Part shown: one piece after another, positions 1-8,041 of the stretch | Numbering within the stretch: the first letter of the stretch is position 1 | How the letters are laid out: each line of letters begins with the position of its first letter | Origin: Colivivens sp963594655 | Lineage (GTDB): Bacteria; Bacteroidota; Bacteroidia; Bacteroidales; Bacteroidaceae | Reading direction: 5' to 3' | NCBI GenBank assembly: GCA_963594655.1 | Contig: CAVBFD010000002.1 | Coordinates: 1-64,000, forward strand | Length of the DNA stretch: 64,000 nucleotides | Translations under genes and position numbers: made by a program | The notes under the pieces: generated by a model | Database searches by the model: none | Told to the model about the DNA's origin: nothing | What the model saw: only the letters and a program-made list of their open reading frames with translations

Positions 1-6
1 GCTTTT

Positions 7-120
7 GCTCTTACAGAGCGACATTCCACACATAAATCTAACCCAGGGTGTCGCTACGCTTGCCCTGGGCTAGGCGCAGTCTGCCCCTTCGGGGCGCACA
101 TGTCCTAACAGGGACACTGA
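7..120. repeat. Copy 1 of a repeat flanking the integrase
   Basis: A 24-base stretch at 7-30 is identical to 1545-1568. It is followed in both places by a hairpin built on CCCAGGG/CCCTGGG (here 42-48 with 63-69) enclosing a TCGCT..CGCTT loop, and by a GC-rich mini-hairpin (GCCCC at 83-87, GGGGC at 91-95). The tail around 101-115 (CCTAACAGGGAC) resembles the tail of copy 2. The two copies lie in the same orientation on either side of the recombinase gene. The layout suggests a dispersed non-coding repeat family or the borders of a small element. No coding sequence is supported between position 1 and 246. Confidence 0.7.
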
Positions 121-246
121 TACTCAAAACTAAGAGCAGCTTGGTAGTTGACTTTCTACTGTCTTACCAACTCGAAAAGCGGAAGAACCAAAAGCGTTCA
201 TTTTCATTCAGACTCGCCAATCCTCTTTGTTTATGCATTCCATATT

Positions 247-1176
247 CTATATTGTCGCCAGCAGTTTATCGCAGGCATCATCCAGTTCCGAACTACGAAT
301 GGTGCTGAGATATATTTCTGTAGTGGTCGTGGACGTATGGCCCAAGGCTTCGCTGATGAAAGAGATAGGCATACCAGTGTCTCTTGCAGCCGTTGCCCAT
401 GAATGGCGAGCAACATAGAGGGTGAGCTGACCTTCCAAACCGAGCTGGATGCCTAACCTTTTTAGATGATAGGCGATGCGCCCCTCTGCATTATGGTAGA
501 GCCGCCGCTCATCTTGCCGTCTGCTACTGTTATCAGTGACTAGAAAAGGAAAAAGGTAAGGAGAGTTAGCTGTCTTGGATTGGTACTTATCAACTATGGC
601 TTGCATCTCTGTTGTCCATCGTAAGGAAAGGCGTTGCTTGGTCTTGCTTCGGGTGTAATGTAGGATGCCATTCTTGATGTCCGTCTTCCGGAGATGCGCC
701 AAGTCAATAAAAGAGATGCCACGCAAGTAGAAGCACATCAGAAATGTATCTTTTGCGAGTTCCTGCTGTTCGGACAGTGCGGATTGGGGCATCTCTTTCA
801 TTTGGCGAATGGATTCTGTAGGTATGGCTCGCTTCTTGGTTTTTGCTATACCTGTATATACCTTAGCAAAAGGGTGAGGCTGCGTTGTGTAGCCTTTCTC
901 TACGGCTTTGTTATAGACGGCACGAAGAATCCGCATGTAGAAGGAACTGGTGTTACGACATACTCCAGCCTCATTCATCAGATATTTCTGGTAAGCCTTC
1001 ATCATGTCGGCATCCATGTTTCCAAGTGGGATGTCTTGCTGTTTACTGAACCTCATAAAACTATTGCGGGCGGCTATGTAATGGAGCATCGTTCGATGTT
1101 GACCATTGGCTTTCAACTGACAGATGATACAGTTTATGAATTCGACTAACGACTTTGATGTTTGATTTGTTCCCAT
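247..1176 (-). CDS. Tyrosine recombinase (phage-type integrase)
   Basis: A 309-residue site-specific recombinase of the tyrosine integrase superfamily, which cuts and rejoins DNA through a phosphotyrosine intermediate. An N-terminal SAM-like DNA-binding domain (about residues 8-95) precedes the catalytic domain. Visible catalytic positions are Arg152, Lys178, Arg257-His258, His280 in LGHTS and the presumed nucleophile Tyr289. The usual His of the HxxR box is replaced by Tyr254 (YVARH), a form common in Bacteroidetes recombinases. It stands alone, with no excisionase, mobilisation or cargo gene beside it, and repeats lie on both sides. It could be a remnant of an integrated element or an invertase acting on local repeats. 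The catalytic residues look intact. Start chosen at the ATG giving the full SAM-like domain. Confidence 0.9.
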   Translation of the reverse strand: MGTNQTSKSLVEFINCIICQLKANGQHRTMLHYIAARNSFMRFSKQQDIPLGNMDADMMKAYQKYLMNEAGVCRNTSSFYMRILRAVYNKAVEKGYTTQPHPFAKVYTGIAKTKKRAIPTESIRQMKEMPQSALSEQQELAKDTFLMCFYLRGISFIDLAHLRKTDIKNGILHYTRSKTKQRLSLRWTTEMQAIVDKYQSKTANSPYLFPFLVTDNSSRRQDERRLYHNAEGRIAYHLKRLGIQLGLEGQLTLYVARHSWATAARDTGMPISFISEALGHTSTTTTEIYLSTIRSSELDDACDKLLATI

Positions 1177-1346
1177 AATTGTATAGTATTACCAATATCT
1201 TGGTAACGTGTAACTGTTCATTGCAACACGCGGTGAACTCCAATATAATAACATACCAACAAAAGCGGAAGTGTCACAAATGTCAAATTGCGCAGAATGT
1301 AGGGTTTATATGCGCAAAATGCGAGGTTTCAAGTAACTTTTTGACA

Positions 1347-1391
1347 GACCCCCATAGACACCCCTGTAGAGGGGTCTCGGCTGATGGGGTC
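1347..1391. repeat. Nested GC-rich inverted repeat
   Basis: The outer arms GACCCC (1347-1352) and GGGGTC (1386-1391) enclose an inner hairpin CCCC (1361-1364), six-base loop, GGGG (1371-1374). It sits immediately before the palindrome array. Its function is unknown: it could be a recombinase or replication-related structure, or a terminator for leftward or rightward transcription. Confidence 0.55.
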
Positions 1392-1393
1392 AT

Positions 1394-1451
1394 TTCACTC
1401 GAGTGAATTGATCAAATCACTCGAGTGAATCGATCAATTCACTCGAGTGAA
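1394..1451. repeat. Three tandem 22-bp units with palindrome TTCACTCGAGTGAA
   Basis: The 12-base palindrome TCACTCGAGTGA occurs at 1395-1406, 1417-1428 and 1439-1450, so the centres are exactly 22 bp apart. The first and third copies extend to the 14-base TTCACTCGAGTGAA. The 10-base spacers are themselves nearly palindromic around GATC (ATTGATCAAA, ATCGATCAAT). A regular 22-bp period places every site on nearly the same face of the helix (about two turns). This fits cooperative binding of a dimeric protein, or a recombination accessory array. Confidence 0.85.
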
Positions 1452-1544
1452 ATTAAAGGGGGAGTTTGGAGCCTTCCCACGTGTCCTCCGTAAAATGACA
1501 AAATGTCAACAAACAACCACTTTCACAAGTGTATTAAAGCTGCA

Positions 1545-1690
1545 GCTCTTACAGAGCGACATTCCACATTACATACGTACCCAGGGTGTCGCTTCGCTTG
1601 TCCTGGGCTGGGAGCTTTATGGGCTTTCAGCCCGGCATTGACCTTCCGTTTACTGCGTTTGTCCCGCTGCACTGTACTTACAGGGACTTC
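1545..1690. repeat. Copy 2 of the repeat flanking the integrase
   Basis: The first 24 bases (1545-1568) match 7-30 exactly. A CCCAGG/CCTGGG hairpin follows (1580-1585 with 1602-1607), then GGGCTTTCAGCCC (1621-1633), a short palindrome, and a tail with TTACAGGGACTTC. The bases between the shared blocks differ from copy 1, so only the structure and key blocks are conserved. Confidence 0.7.
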
Positions 1691-1707
1691 AGCCTGGTCA
1701 TGCCCGA

Positions 1708-1760
1708 CACACACGAGAAATCCCCGCTACCGATGAGGTAGCGGGGATTTCTCGTGTGTG
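1708..1760 (-). terminator. Strong hairpin terminating the glycan cluster
   Basis: Perfect 23-bp inverted repeat (1708-1730 with 1738-1760) with a 7-base loop. It begins 12 bases beyond the GH97 stop codon on the minus strand. There is no long T tract after the stem, but the stem carries an AAAT/ATTT block. It probably ends the long minus-strand operon and may act in both directions. Confidence 0.7.
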
Positions 1761-1771
1761 GGGATTGTGGC

Positions 1772-3742
1772 TTACTTGATAAGTTTGATTACGAAGCCAC
1801 CACCGGAAGCGAGGTGGAGGTCAAGTGAGGTCTTGTTGTCCACATCCTTCTTCTCAATCTTGTAGTCGCTTGCAACCTTGTCGGCATTGATACCGTCAGT
1901 CACTATCTCAGCGTGGAACGTGCCGGCAGGAAGGAAACTGAGGTCGAGCCTTATGTCGCGCGGATTCCAGTTTGTCTCACCTCCCACATAGTAGTTGCCC
2001 TCCTTGTCCGTACGGACGGTGACGATGTATTCACCCATCTTGCCGTCGACTACCCGCATCGTCTCGTATACAGACGGTAAGGAAGCGATGAAGGCAGTAC
2101 ACTCAGCCTCTTTCTCATAGATGACAGGATTGTCAGCCAACATGGTCAGCGGAGACTCATGCACCACGTAATGTGCCATCTGATGGCTGCGGGTTCCCAT
2201 AGTCATAGGGTTGCTGTACACCGGCTGGAAGTCCTTGGCGGTAGCGTTGCGGAAACCGCCGGGAGTGAAGTCCACAAATCCGCTCTGCATACGGATGAAC
2301 GGGAAGGTCACGTCATACTTGGGCATGTCCTGCTCACCGTTGGGAGTCCATTTAGCCTCTTCCATACCGAACACAGCCTCGAAGTTGACGATGTTGGGGT
2401 AGGTGCGGTTGATGCCTGTCGGTGCGAATATGCCATGGTAGTCGAGTATCATGTGGTACTTGGCACACTTGTCCGCGATACGGTAAATCATCTCCACGCC
2501 TGTCTGGTCGTTACGGTCGAGGAAGTCAACCTTGAAGCCGGCGATGCCCATCTTCGAGTACTTCTCACAGATAGCGTCGATATTCCTGTCGAGACAGTTG
2601 TACACACACCACAGGATGAGTTTCACGTTCTTCTGCTTGGCGTAGTCCACCAGCTCCGGCAGATTGATTTCGGGGATGGTTGTAAGCAGGTCTCCGCTCG
2701 ACGGCTTGTACCAGCCCTCGTCGAGAACCACGTACTCCAACTTGTTCTTTGAGGCGAAGTCGATGTAGTACTTATAGGTGGTGTTGTTGATGCCGGCCTT
2801 GAAATCGACACCCGACAAACCCCAGTCGTTCCACCAGTCCCATGCCACCTTGCCGGGACGGATCCACGAAGTGTCACCGATCCTGTTCGGTGTGGCAAGC
2901 GCATATACCATGTTGTTTGTAGGCATCTCCGTATCCTTGTGGCTTACGGCGAATATCCTCCAAGGGAAACTGCGATTGCCCTTGCATACGGCTATATAGT
3001 CCTCAGTGCTTGTGACATACTCCTGGTCGCGCCACTCGTAGTGGCTTGTGGTCTTCGGATATTTGGCGAACCATGATTTCAGGACACCGTTCTCAGCCTG
3101 CACAAACATACCCGGATAGGACTCCACGTCGCTCTCCATGACAGTCACCTTGGCAGTTCCGCAGTCCACCGTTGCCGGTAGGAACGCCAAAAGACCTTTC
3201 TGTCTGGTCAGCGGCGCCGTGTTGTAAGTGGCCTGGAACGCCATCGCCTCAGGCTTCTTGGGGTTTGTGGTGAGTGGAAGGTAAGACACGTAATCACCGG
3301 CAAAGGCGATGTCGGCCTTCTCGTCCGCAATCTTGTACTCGCCCTTCATGCCTGTGGTCACATAACGGTATGCCACACCCTCGTCGAATACCTTGAATTC
3401 GACATTGACCCCACAGTTGAGTTTCACAACCGCACGGTTGTACTTTACGGAGAACTTAGCCTGACGGTAGTTGGGCGCGACAATATCCTCCTTCACGGTC
3501 TTCACCGACGGTTTGCCTGACACCTTGGCCTTACCTACATCCACCGTCTTCTTTCCGTTACTGATGTCGAGTCCAAGGCTCACTTTTTTCACAAGTACTT
3601 TCTCTCCGTCAGAGATGGAGAAGGACAGCCCCTCCTTGTCACTCATCACGACCTTTATCTTGCCGTCGGGTGAGGTGATGGTCTGAGCCTGTGCCGTGAC
3701 GCATAATATACATGCGCACAGCGAAAATAGTAGTTTTCTCAT
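1772..3742 (-). CDS. GH97 glycosidase, retaining (alpha-galactosidase-like)
   Basis: A 656-residue secreted glycoside hydrolase of family 97, with a signal peptide of about 19 residues ending TAQAQ. An N-terminal beta-sandwich (about 20-290) is followed by a TIM barrel (about 290-545) and a C-terminal beta domain. GH97 contains inverting alpha-glucosidases (SusB type), which lack an Asp nucleophile, and retaining alpha-galactosidases, which have one. Here Asp406 in FKVDFLD matches the retaining nucleophile, and the FEAVFGMEE segment (Glu455, Glu461/462) offers the acid/base. Substrate is therefore inferred to be an alpha-galactoside, processed in the periplasm or at the cell surface. It is the last gene of the minus-strand cluster, 9 bases after the metallopeptidase gene. 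Confidence 0.88.
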   Translation of the reverse strand: MRKLLFSLCACILCVTAQAQTITSPDGKIKVVMSDKEGLSFSISDGEKVLVKKVSLGLDISNGKKTVDVGKAKVSGKPSVKTVKEDIVAPNYRQAKFSVKYNRAVVKLNCGVNVEFKVFDEGVAYRYVTTGMKGEYKIADEKADIAFAGDYVSYLPLTTNPKKPEAMAFQATYNTAPLTRQKGLLAFLPATVDCGTAKVTVMESDVESYPGMFVQAENGVLKSWFAKYPKTTSHYEWRDQEYVTSTEDYIAVCKGNRSFPWRIFAVSHKDTEMPTNNMVYALATPNRIGDTSWIRPGKVAWDWWNDWGLSGVDFKAGINNTTYKYYIDFASKNKLEYVVLDEGWYKPSSGDLLTTIPEINLPELVDYAKQKNVKLILWCVYNCLDRNIDAICEKYSKMGIAGFKVDFLDRNDQTGVEMIYRIADKCAKYHMILDYHGIFAPTGINRTYPNIVNFEAVFGMEEAKWTPNGEQDMPKYDVTFPFIRMQSGFVDFTPGGFRNATAKDFQPVYSNPMTMGTRSHQMAHYVVHESPLTMLADNPVIYEKEAECTAFIASLPSVYETMRVVDGKMGEYIVTVRTDKEGNYYVGGETNWNPRDIRLDLSFLPAGTFHAEIVTDGINADKVASDYKIEKKDVDNKTSLDLHLASGGGFVIKLIK

Positions 3743-3751
3743 ATTATCTGT

Positions 3752-5038
3752 TTAGAACTTAATTTGATACGGATAAGTGACAGTCTCCTCGTCACCGCGT
3801 CCCCATCCGGTTTCCGGCTTGTATTCCTTGGAAGGGCAACCGACCACGACGAGATAGAGTTTCTTGATGTCACCCGGATTGGTGTACTTGAGTGTCGCCT
3901 TAGGTGCGGAGTTTACACCGAGGTATGTGGCGTGGTTGTTGTTGTCCACTGCCACCAGTCCATAACGGTAACCGATGTTGTCGCCCTTGGAGAGAGCCTT
4001 GAACTGCACCTTCACAGTCTCGCCCTTGGCGGGAACGGTTATCTCGTCCACATTGAACCCATAGGTCTCGGGTGCGTTGACAGGCTTGATCCATCCGTCA
4101 CCCGCATCCTCCATCTCGCTCTTCATCTCACAGGCATATCTGATACTTTCCTTCTGTTTGTCGGGGAAGTCGAATGTGATGAGTCGGCTGTAGCAGTCGA
4201 GCATCTCGTCGCCCATTGCCTCGATGCCTACATTGTACATACGCATGTACGCTGCAGGCACATCCTCGCCACGCCGTCCCTCACGGAACATGTCGGCCAT
4301 GAATGTCAGACCGTGCTTCATGCTCCAGTATTCGAGGACGAACGGAGCGTGGTACATGTTGGCTCCATTGAACAAACTCAGGTGAATCTGTTTCTTGAAC
4401 GCTTCCCAGTGGTAGTTCTCGTCTGTGGTCCACTTAGGGTTCACGTTCCACAGCATCCACTGTGAACAAGTCTCGAAGATGCCTCCGCCCATGCCTCCAC
4501 CGAGACCGTCGCATGAAATCTGAATTTGGAACGAGTGTCCAATCTCGTGGGCGATACAGTTGAGGGTCTTGTCCTGCACACGGTTGGGCGCGATCCACAA
4601 AGCTCCAATCTCGTCGTCGTACGAACCACCGTAGGCAGTGCCTTCGAGCGAGTAGTTGAGCATCACCATCATGCGGTACTTGTCCGCCTTACTGCCAGGC
4701 AGTGTGAATTCCATCATGTCGCGGTATACATTGTAGAAGTATTCCACACGGCTCAACAGGTTAGGGAGGTCCACCGTCATCTTGTGGCCGTCAAGGTCCG
4801 GCGCCTTACTGAGGTCGTCACCGAAGCCCTTCTCCCAGAAGCACACCACGTTAGGCGTACAAGCCATGCGGTAGTAGCTCCATTTGGAGTCTTTCTTGGT
4901 GAAGTCATTGTCACGAAGCTCCTCGGGGATGTAGATGGCCTTGCCTTCCGGAAGTTTGTAACCCGGTTCCTGATCCTGTGCATGCGCTGCTATTATACCA
5001 GCCAAGCAGCAAAAGGCTGTCAATAGGATTTTTTTCAT
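3752..5038 (-). CDS. Secreted zincin-like metallopeptidase (HExxH)
   Basis: A 428-residue protein with a signal peptide (cleavage near residue 20, AHAQ). The motif HEIGHSFQIQ at residues 164-173 is a classic zinc-binding HExxH, and Glu189 in IFETC could be the third ligand, as in gluzincins. Trp- and Tyr-rich segments before the motif and a beta-rich C-terminal region (about 320-428) suggest an accessory domain. I do not recognise the family with certainty; it resembles Bacteroidetes DUF proteins of the zincin superfamily. Its place between a GH97 and an unknown large secreted protein suggests a role on glycoproteins or in the same extracellular task. The protein substrate is unknown. Confidence 0.7.
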   Translation of the reverse strand: MKKILLTAFCCLAGIIAAHAQDQEPGYKLPEGKAIYIPEELRDNDFTKKDSKWSYYRMACTPNVVCFWEKGFGDDLSKAPDLDGHKMTVDLPNLLSRVEYFYNVYRDMMEFTLPGSKADKYRMMVMLNYSLEGTAYGGSYDDEIGALWIAPNRVQDKTLNCIAHEIGHSFQIQISCDGLGGGMGGGIFETCSQWMLWNVNPKWTTDENYHWEAFKKQIHLSLFNGANMYHAPFVLEYWSMKHGLTFMADMFREGRRGEDVPAAYMRMYNVGIEAMGDEMLDCYSRLITFDFPDKQKESIRYACEMKSEMEDAGDGWIKPVNAPETYGFNVDEITVPAKGETVKVQFKALSKGDNIGYRYGLVAVDNNNHATYLGVNSAPKATLKYTNPGDIKKLYLVVVGCPSKEYKPETGWGRGDEETVTYPYQIKF

Positions 5039-5101
5039 AAGATAAGTTGTTTAAGAATTACACTTAGTTTTAGTTTATATCTGTTTCTCTTTTATTCTTT
5101 T

Positions 5102-7390
5102 CTATCGGAGACTGTCGTCTGTATCCATGACCTCCGGCAGTTCGGTATCGGTGACAGGTGTGACTTCATACTGACCGTCCTTGAATGTGGCAACCAGAAG
5201 GAGTCTGGGTTTAATCTTTTTCAACAGCCTTCCGGGCTTCAGTCCGTCTATTGGTTCACCGGTAAGACTGTACACTACAGCATACTTGGATCCGTCGGTG
5301 TCCGACACAGTCCAACCGTCCCAACCCTCAGGCAGTATACCTATACGCCGCATCCTTCTGTCCAGTCTCTTGGTCTCTTTCGCACTTACATTACTGTAGT
5401 AGGCAATGCACCTCACGTCCACCACGTCTCCCGCCTGTACGTTCCTCTTCTTGTCGGAGTACGACGAGTACAGTTTGGATGTAAGCACGGAGTTGTTGTT
5501 CTGTCTCTCTCCGAACGCCATGGTGCCGGTACCCTTAGTGCCGCGCGCCACGATACCCAGACAGTCGTCCACATTCAACCAGTCAGTACTGAACGTGGTC
5601 AGTTTCTCTCCGTCAGTCACCGTCTTGCCTCCCTTGTAAGTCAGAGTCCTTCCGGTCTTTGTGAACGGGTCAGTGGATATGGCAAGCAGTCCTCCCTTCT
5701 CCAGCGACACGGTGCAGTTGTCCATTGCCTTTACTATATCCATGTACAGCACAAGGTTGTCGCTGGTGACGAACAGCATGTAGTTGTTCTGCAACGAACG
5801 ACCGTTTGTCTCCAGCGTCCCCTTTATCACATAGGCGTTGCTGTCCACATAGTTGGTCTCGTGGCCGGCATCCACAGCATCCGTCTTCCGTCCTTCCACA
5901 TCGTACCATCCGATGAGATTGCCGGTGTTGTTCGCGCGGAAAGGCACGATGATATTGTTGTCCGTATCGCTCACAGGCGCGAAGTAGCCTGTATAGCTTT
6001 TCAGTCCCTTGCTCCAGGAGAAGCAGGTGAAACGCCGGGCGGACGGGGCGGTTATCACATCCTGACAGGGGAAATAGCCTGTGACGGAATATCTGTGGAG
6101 GAAATCCGTCCACCCGGTCGCCCGCATGTCGTCCGTAGGCAGTACATGATGCATCAACCATGTCATCATCACACGGTGGGCCTCAACCCCCATGCGTCTT
6201 GCGCCCACATCGGGGCGGAGCAACCAAGACCCGTCTGTTGTCGTCTTCTGCCGGTCGGCTATCTGCCTCAACGCCCTGCGCTCCAACATGAGGGCGTCAG
6301 GGTCTCTGAGGAAACAGGCGGCGGTAGTGAACGACGTTATCTGGTCGTAAAGGAACAGGCTCCAGTCGTTGCCGTTGGGCATCGCCAGTTCCCCGTCGTG
6401 CAGCGCCAGAAAATACAGCACCTTCTTCATCACTGTGTCCACATTATGCATCAGTGCGTTGGTCCTCCATTTCTCACTGCCATGCAGAGCGGTCTGGAAC
6501 AGTTTCATGGCCAGCGCCGCCTCACCCAGTTCCTGTACCACCACATTCTGATAACTCGTGTGGAAGTAATTGTGGTTCTGCAGTGTATAGTCCTCATACA
6601 GGTTAGCCCCCTTATACAGGTCGGCTACGGTAGTATTGTCATAATGGGGGTCAATGACAGTCCTGTCCGTCGCGTCCGACGGGTGCGAGTAGGAGTTGAC
6701 GGCGAACGCCCTGAGCCGTTCAAACCAGTCCTTCGCCTGTGGATCGTCAGGGAAGAGTCCCAGTGCCGCGGCCAGCACGTCGCACTCCCATCCGTTCTCC
6801 TCAGCCTTGGTGTCACCCTCATATCCGGTAGGTATGTCACGCTGTAGCTCGTACGTACATTCGGCGTTCAGCAGTTCATATATATATTGTCTCTGCTGTT
6901 CGGACAATGAGTCCCATTGGAAGAAAGCGGAATAGGCTACCGACATCGCCCACAGTGATGATTCCCATGTGTGGTCGTCCACACTCAGTGAACCCCAGTA
7001 CCTGTTTCCCTTACAGGGATAAAAGCGCAGAGCCTTGTGTGTGGAGTAGGAATATGCCAGTGTCGTCCTCGCCATCTCCTCCAACCTGTCCCAGGTTACA
7101 GGGTCGGGTAGGGTGACCTTGCCTTTGGCGTATTTACAGAGGAACGCGCATATCATCGACAGGTCGGCATTGTGCCTCACTCCCTGCTCGTTGTTTCCGA
7201 ACGTGTTCTCGCCTCTGAAGGTGGCGAGAGCCTCCCCCTTGGAGTTCCTGTCCTCTATCGGCACATACTGCATATATAAATAAGGTGTGAAGTCAGCCAG
7301 CATCTGCAGTGCGGAGTCTGTGTGAAGTGACTCTGCCCGCAATGCCACCGACAACACAGTCAGCAGTGATATCAATAGTGTTTTCCTCAT
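5102..7390 (-). CDS. Large secreted protein, possible carbohydrate-active enzyme
   Basis: A 762-residue protein with a signal peptide (MRKTLLISLLTVLSVALRA). I do not recognise the family. Residues 25-440 look mainly helical with many aromatic, His and Glu residues (NHNYFH, PNGNDWS, GWECD), as in alpha/alpha toroid enzymes such as polysaccharide lyases and unsaturated-glucuronyl hydrolases. Residues 470-700 look beta-rich, as in the C-terminal sheets of toroid lyases. It overlaps the HAD phosphatase gene by 4 bases (ATGA), so translation is coupled. The cluster makes a glycan-degrading role plausible, but no catalytic residue can be assigned. Confidence 0.55.
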   Translation of the reverse strand: MRKTLLISLLTVLSVALRAESLHTDSALQMLADFTPYLYMQYVPIEDRNSKGEALATFRGENTFGNNEQGVRHNADLSMICAFLCKYAKGKVTLPDPVTWDRLEEMARTTLAYSYSTHKALRFYPCKGNRYWGSLSVDDHTWESSLWAMSVAYSAFFQWDSLSEQQRQYIYELLNAECTYELQRDIPTGYEGDTKAEENGWECDVLAAALGLFPDDPQAKDWFERLRAFAVNSYSHPSDATDRTVIDPHYDNTTVADLYKGANLYEDYTLQNHNYFHTSYQNVVVQELGEAALAMKLFQTALHGSEKWRTNALMHNVDTVMKKVLYFLALHDGELAMPNGNDWSLFLYDQITSFTTAACFLRDPDALMLERRALRQIADRQKTTTDGSWLLRPDVGARRMGVEAHRVMMTWLMHHVLPTDDMRATGWTDFLHRYSVTGYFPCQDVITAPSARRFTCFSWSKGLKSYTGYFAPVSDTDNNIIVPFRANNTGNLIGWYDVEGRKTDAVDAGHETNYVDSNAYVIKGTLETNGRSLQNNYMLFVTSDNLVLYMDIVKAMDNCTVSLEKGGLLAISTDPFTKTGRTLTYKGGKTVTDGEKLTTFSTDWLNVDDCLGIVARGTKGTGTMAFGERQNNNSVLTSKLYSSYSDKKRNVQAGDVVDVRCIAYYSNVSAKETKRLDRRMRRIGILPEGWDGWTVSDTDGSKYAVVYSLTGEPIDGLKPGRLLKKIKPRLLLVATFKDGQYEVTPVTDTELPEVMDTDDSLR

Positions 7391-8034
7391 TTCAGATATT
7401 GCATTAAGTCTGTAGGATTGTCTATAATGGTTTCCGCCCCCTGTCGTTCAAGTAAGTCTCGTCCCCTGAATCCCCAAGAGACCGCTATGCACGGCAGTGA
7501 CGCGTTCCTTGCTGTCTGCAAGTCCACCTCACTGTCACCCACATATACCGCTTCCCCGCAGGACACTCCCAACTCCGCCATGACCTTCAATACCATGTCG
7601 GGCGCGGGTTTCCGTCTCGTTCCGTTTGTCTCCCCGACGGCAGTGTCCACCTTGTCCGCAAAGAACCGGTCACGGAGATCCTGAACCGCCGGATTCAGTT
7701 TGTTGCTCACTATCGCCGTACGCAGTCCCAATGCCCTGCACTTGTCAAGCATATCTTCCACCCCCGCGTAGGGACGGGTGCTGTCAAGACTGTGGACAAG
7801 ATAATACGCACGGAATTCCGCAAGGACATCCTCCGTACACTGCGCCTCACAACCTTCAGGTACGGAAAGCTCTATGAGCCGCCGTATGCCGTTGCCAAGG
7901 AACTGGCGCACCTCGTCCTTACTGCGGTTGGGCAATCCATACCGGGTCAACGCATGGTTCACACTGGCGTATAGGTCTTGCAGTGTGTCCAGCAGTGTGC
8001 CGTCGAGGTCGAAGATTACCGCTTTCGTCTTCAT
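7387..8034 (-). CDS. HAD-family phosphatase (phosphoglycolate phosphatase-like)
   Basis: A 215-residue cytoplasmic HAD hydrolase. Asp9 and Asp11 in FDLDGT are the nucleophile and acid/base, SN is motif II, Lys in RRKPAPD is motif III, and GDSEVD is motif IV. A helical cap follows motif I (class C1). Closest in pattern to the phosphoglycolate phosphatase/beta-phosphoglucomutase branch. It is the only gene without a signal peptide in this cluster. It may dephosphorylate a sugar phosphate produced from the imported glycan, although the substrate of such enzymes cannot be read from sequence. It lies 7 bases after the GH43 gene and overlaps the next gene by 4 bases. Confidence 0.82.
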   Translation of the reverse strand: MKTKAVIFDLDGTLLDTLQDLYASVNHALTRYGLPNRSKDEVRQFLGNGIRRLIELSVPEGCEAQCTEDVLAEFRAYYLVHSLDSTRPYAGVEDMLDKCRALGLRTAIVSNKLNPAVQDLRDRFFADKVDTAVGETNGTRRKPAPDMVLKVMAELGVSCGEAVYVGDSEVDLQTARNASLPCIAVSWGFRGRDLLERQGAETIIDNPTDLMQYLK

Positions 8035-8041
8035 TTTGTCC

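Larger units (their letters stand above)
1177..1771. other. Gene-free structured region behind the integrase
   Basis: About 595 bases with no convincing gene; the short open frames here have no recognisable protein features. It contains, in order, an AT-rich stretch next to the integrase start, a nested GC-rich hairpin (1347-1391), a three-unit palindrome array (1394-1451), the second copy of the flanking repeat (1545-1690) and a strong terminator-like hairpin (1708-1760). Confidence 0.7.

Noticed and set aside
1179..1640. Short open frames in the integrase-flanking region
   Set aside because: They cross the hairpins and the palindrome array, have no ribosome binding site or homology, and overlap each other.
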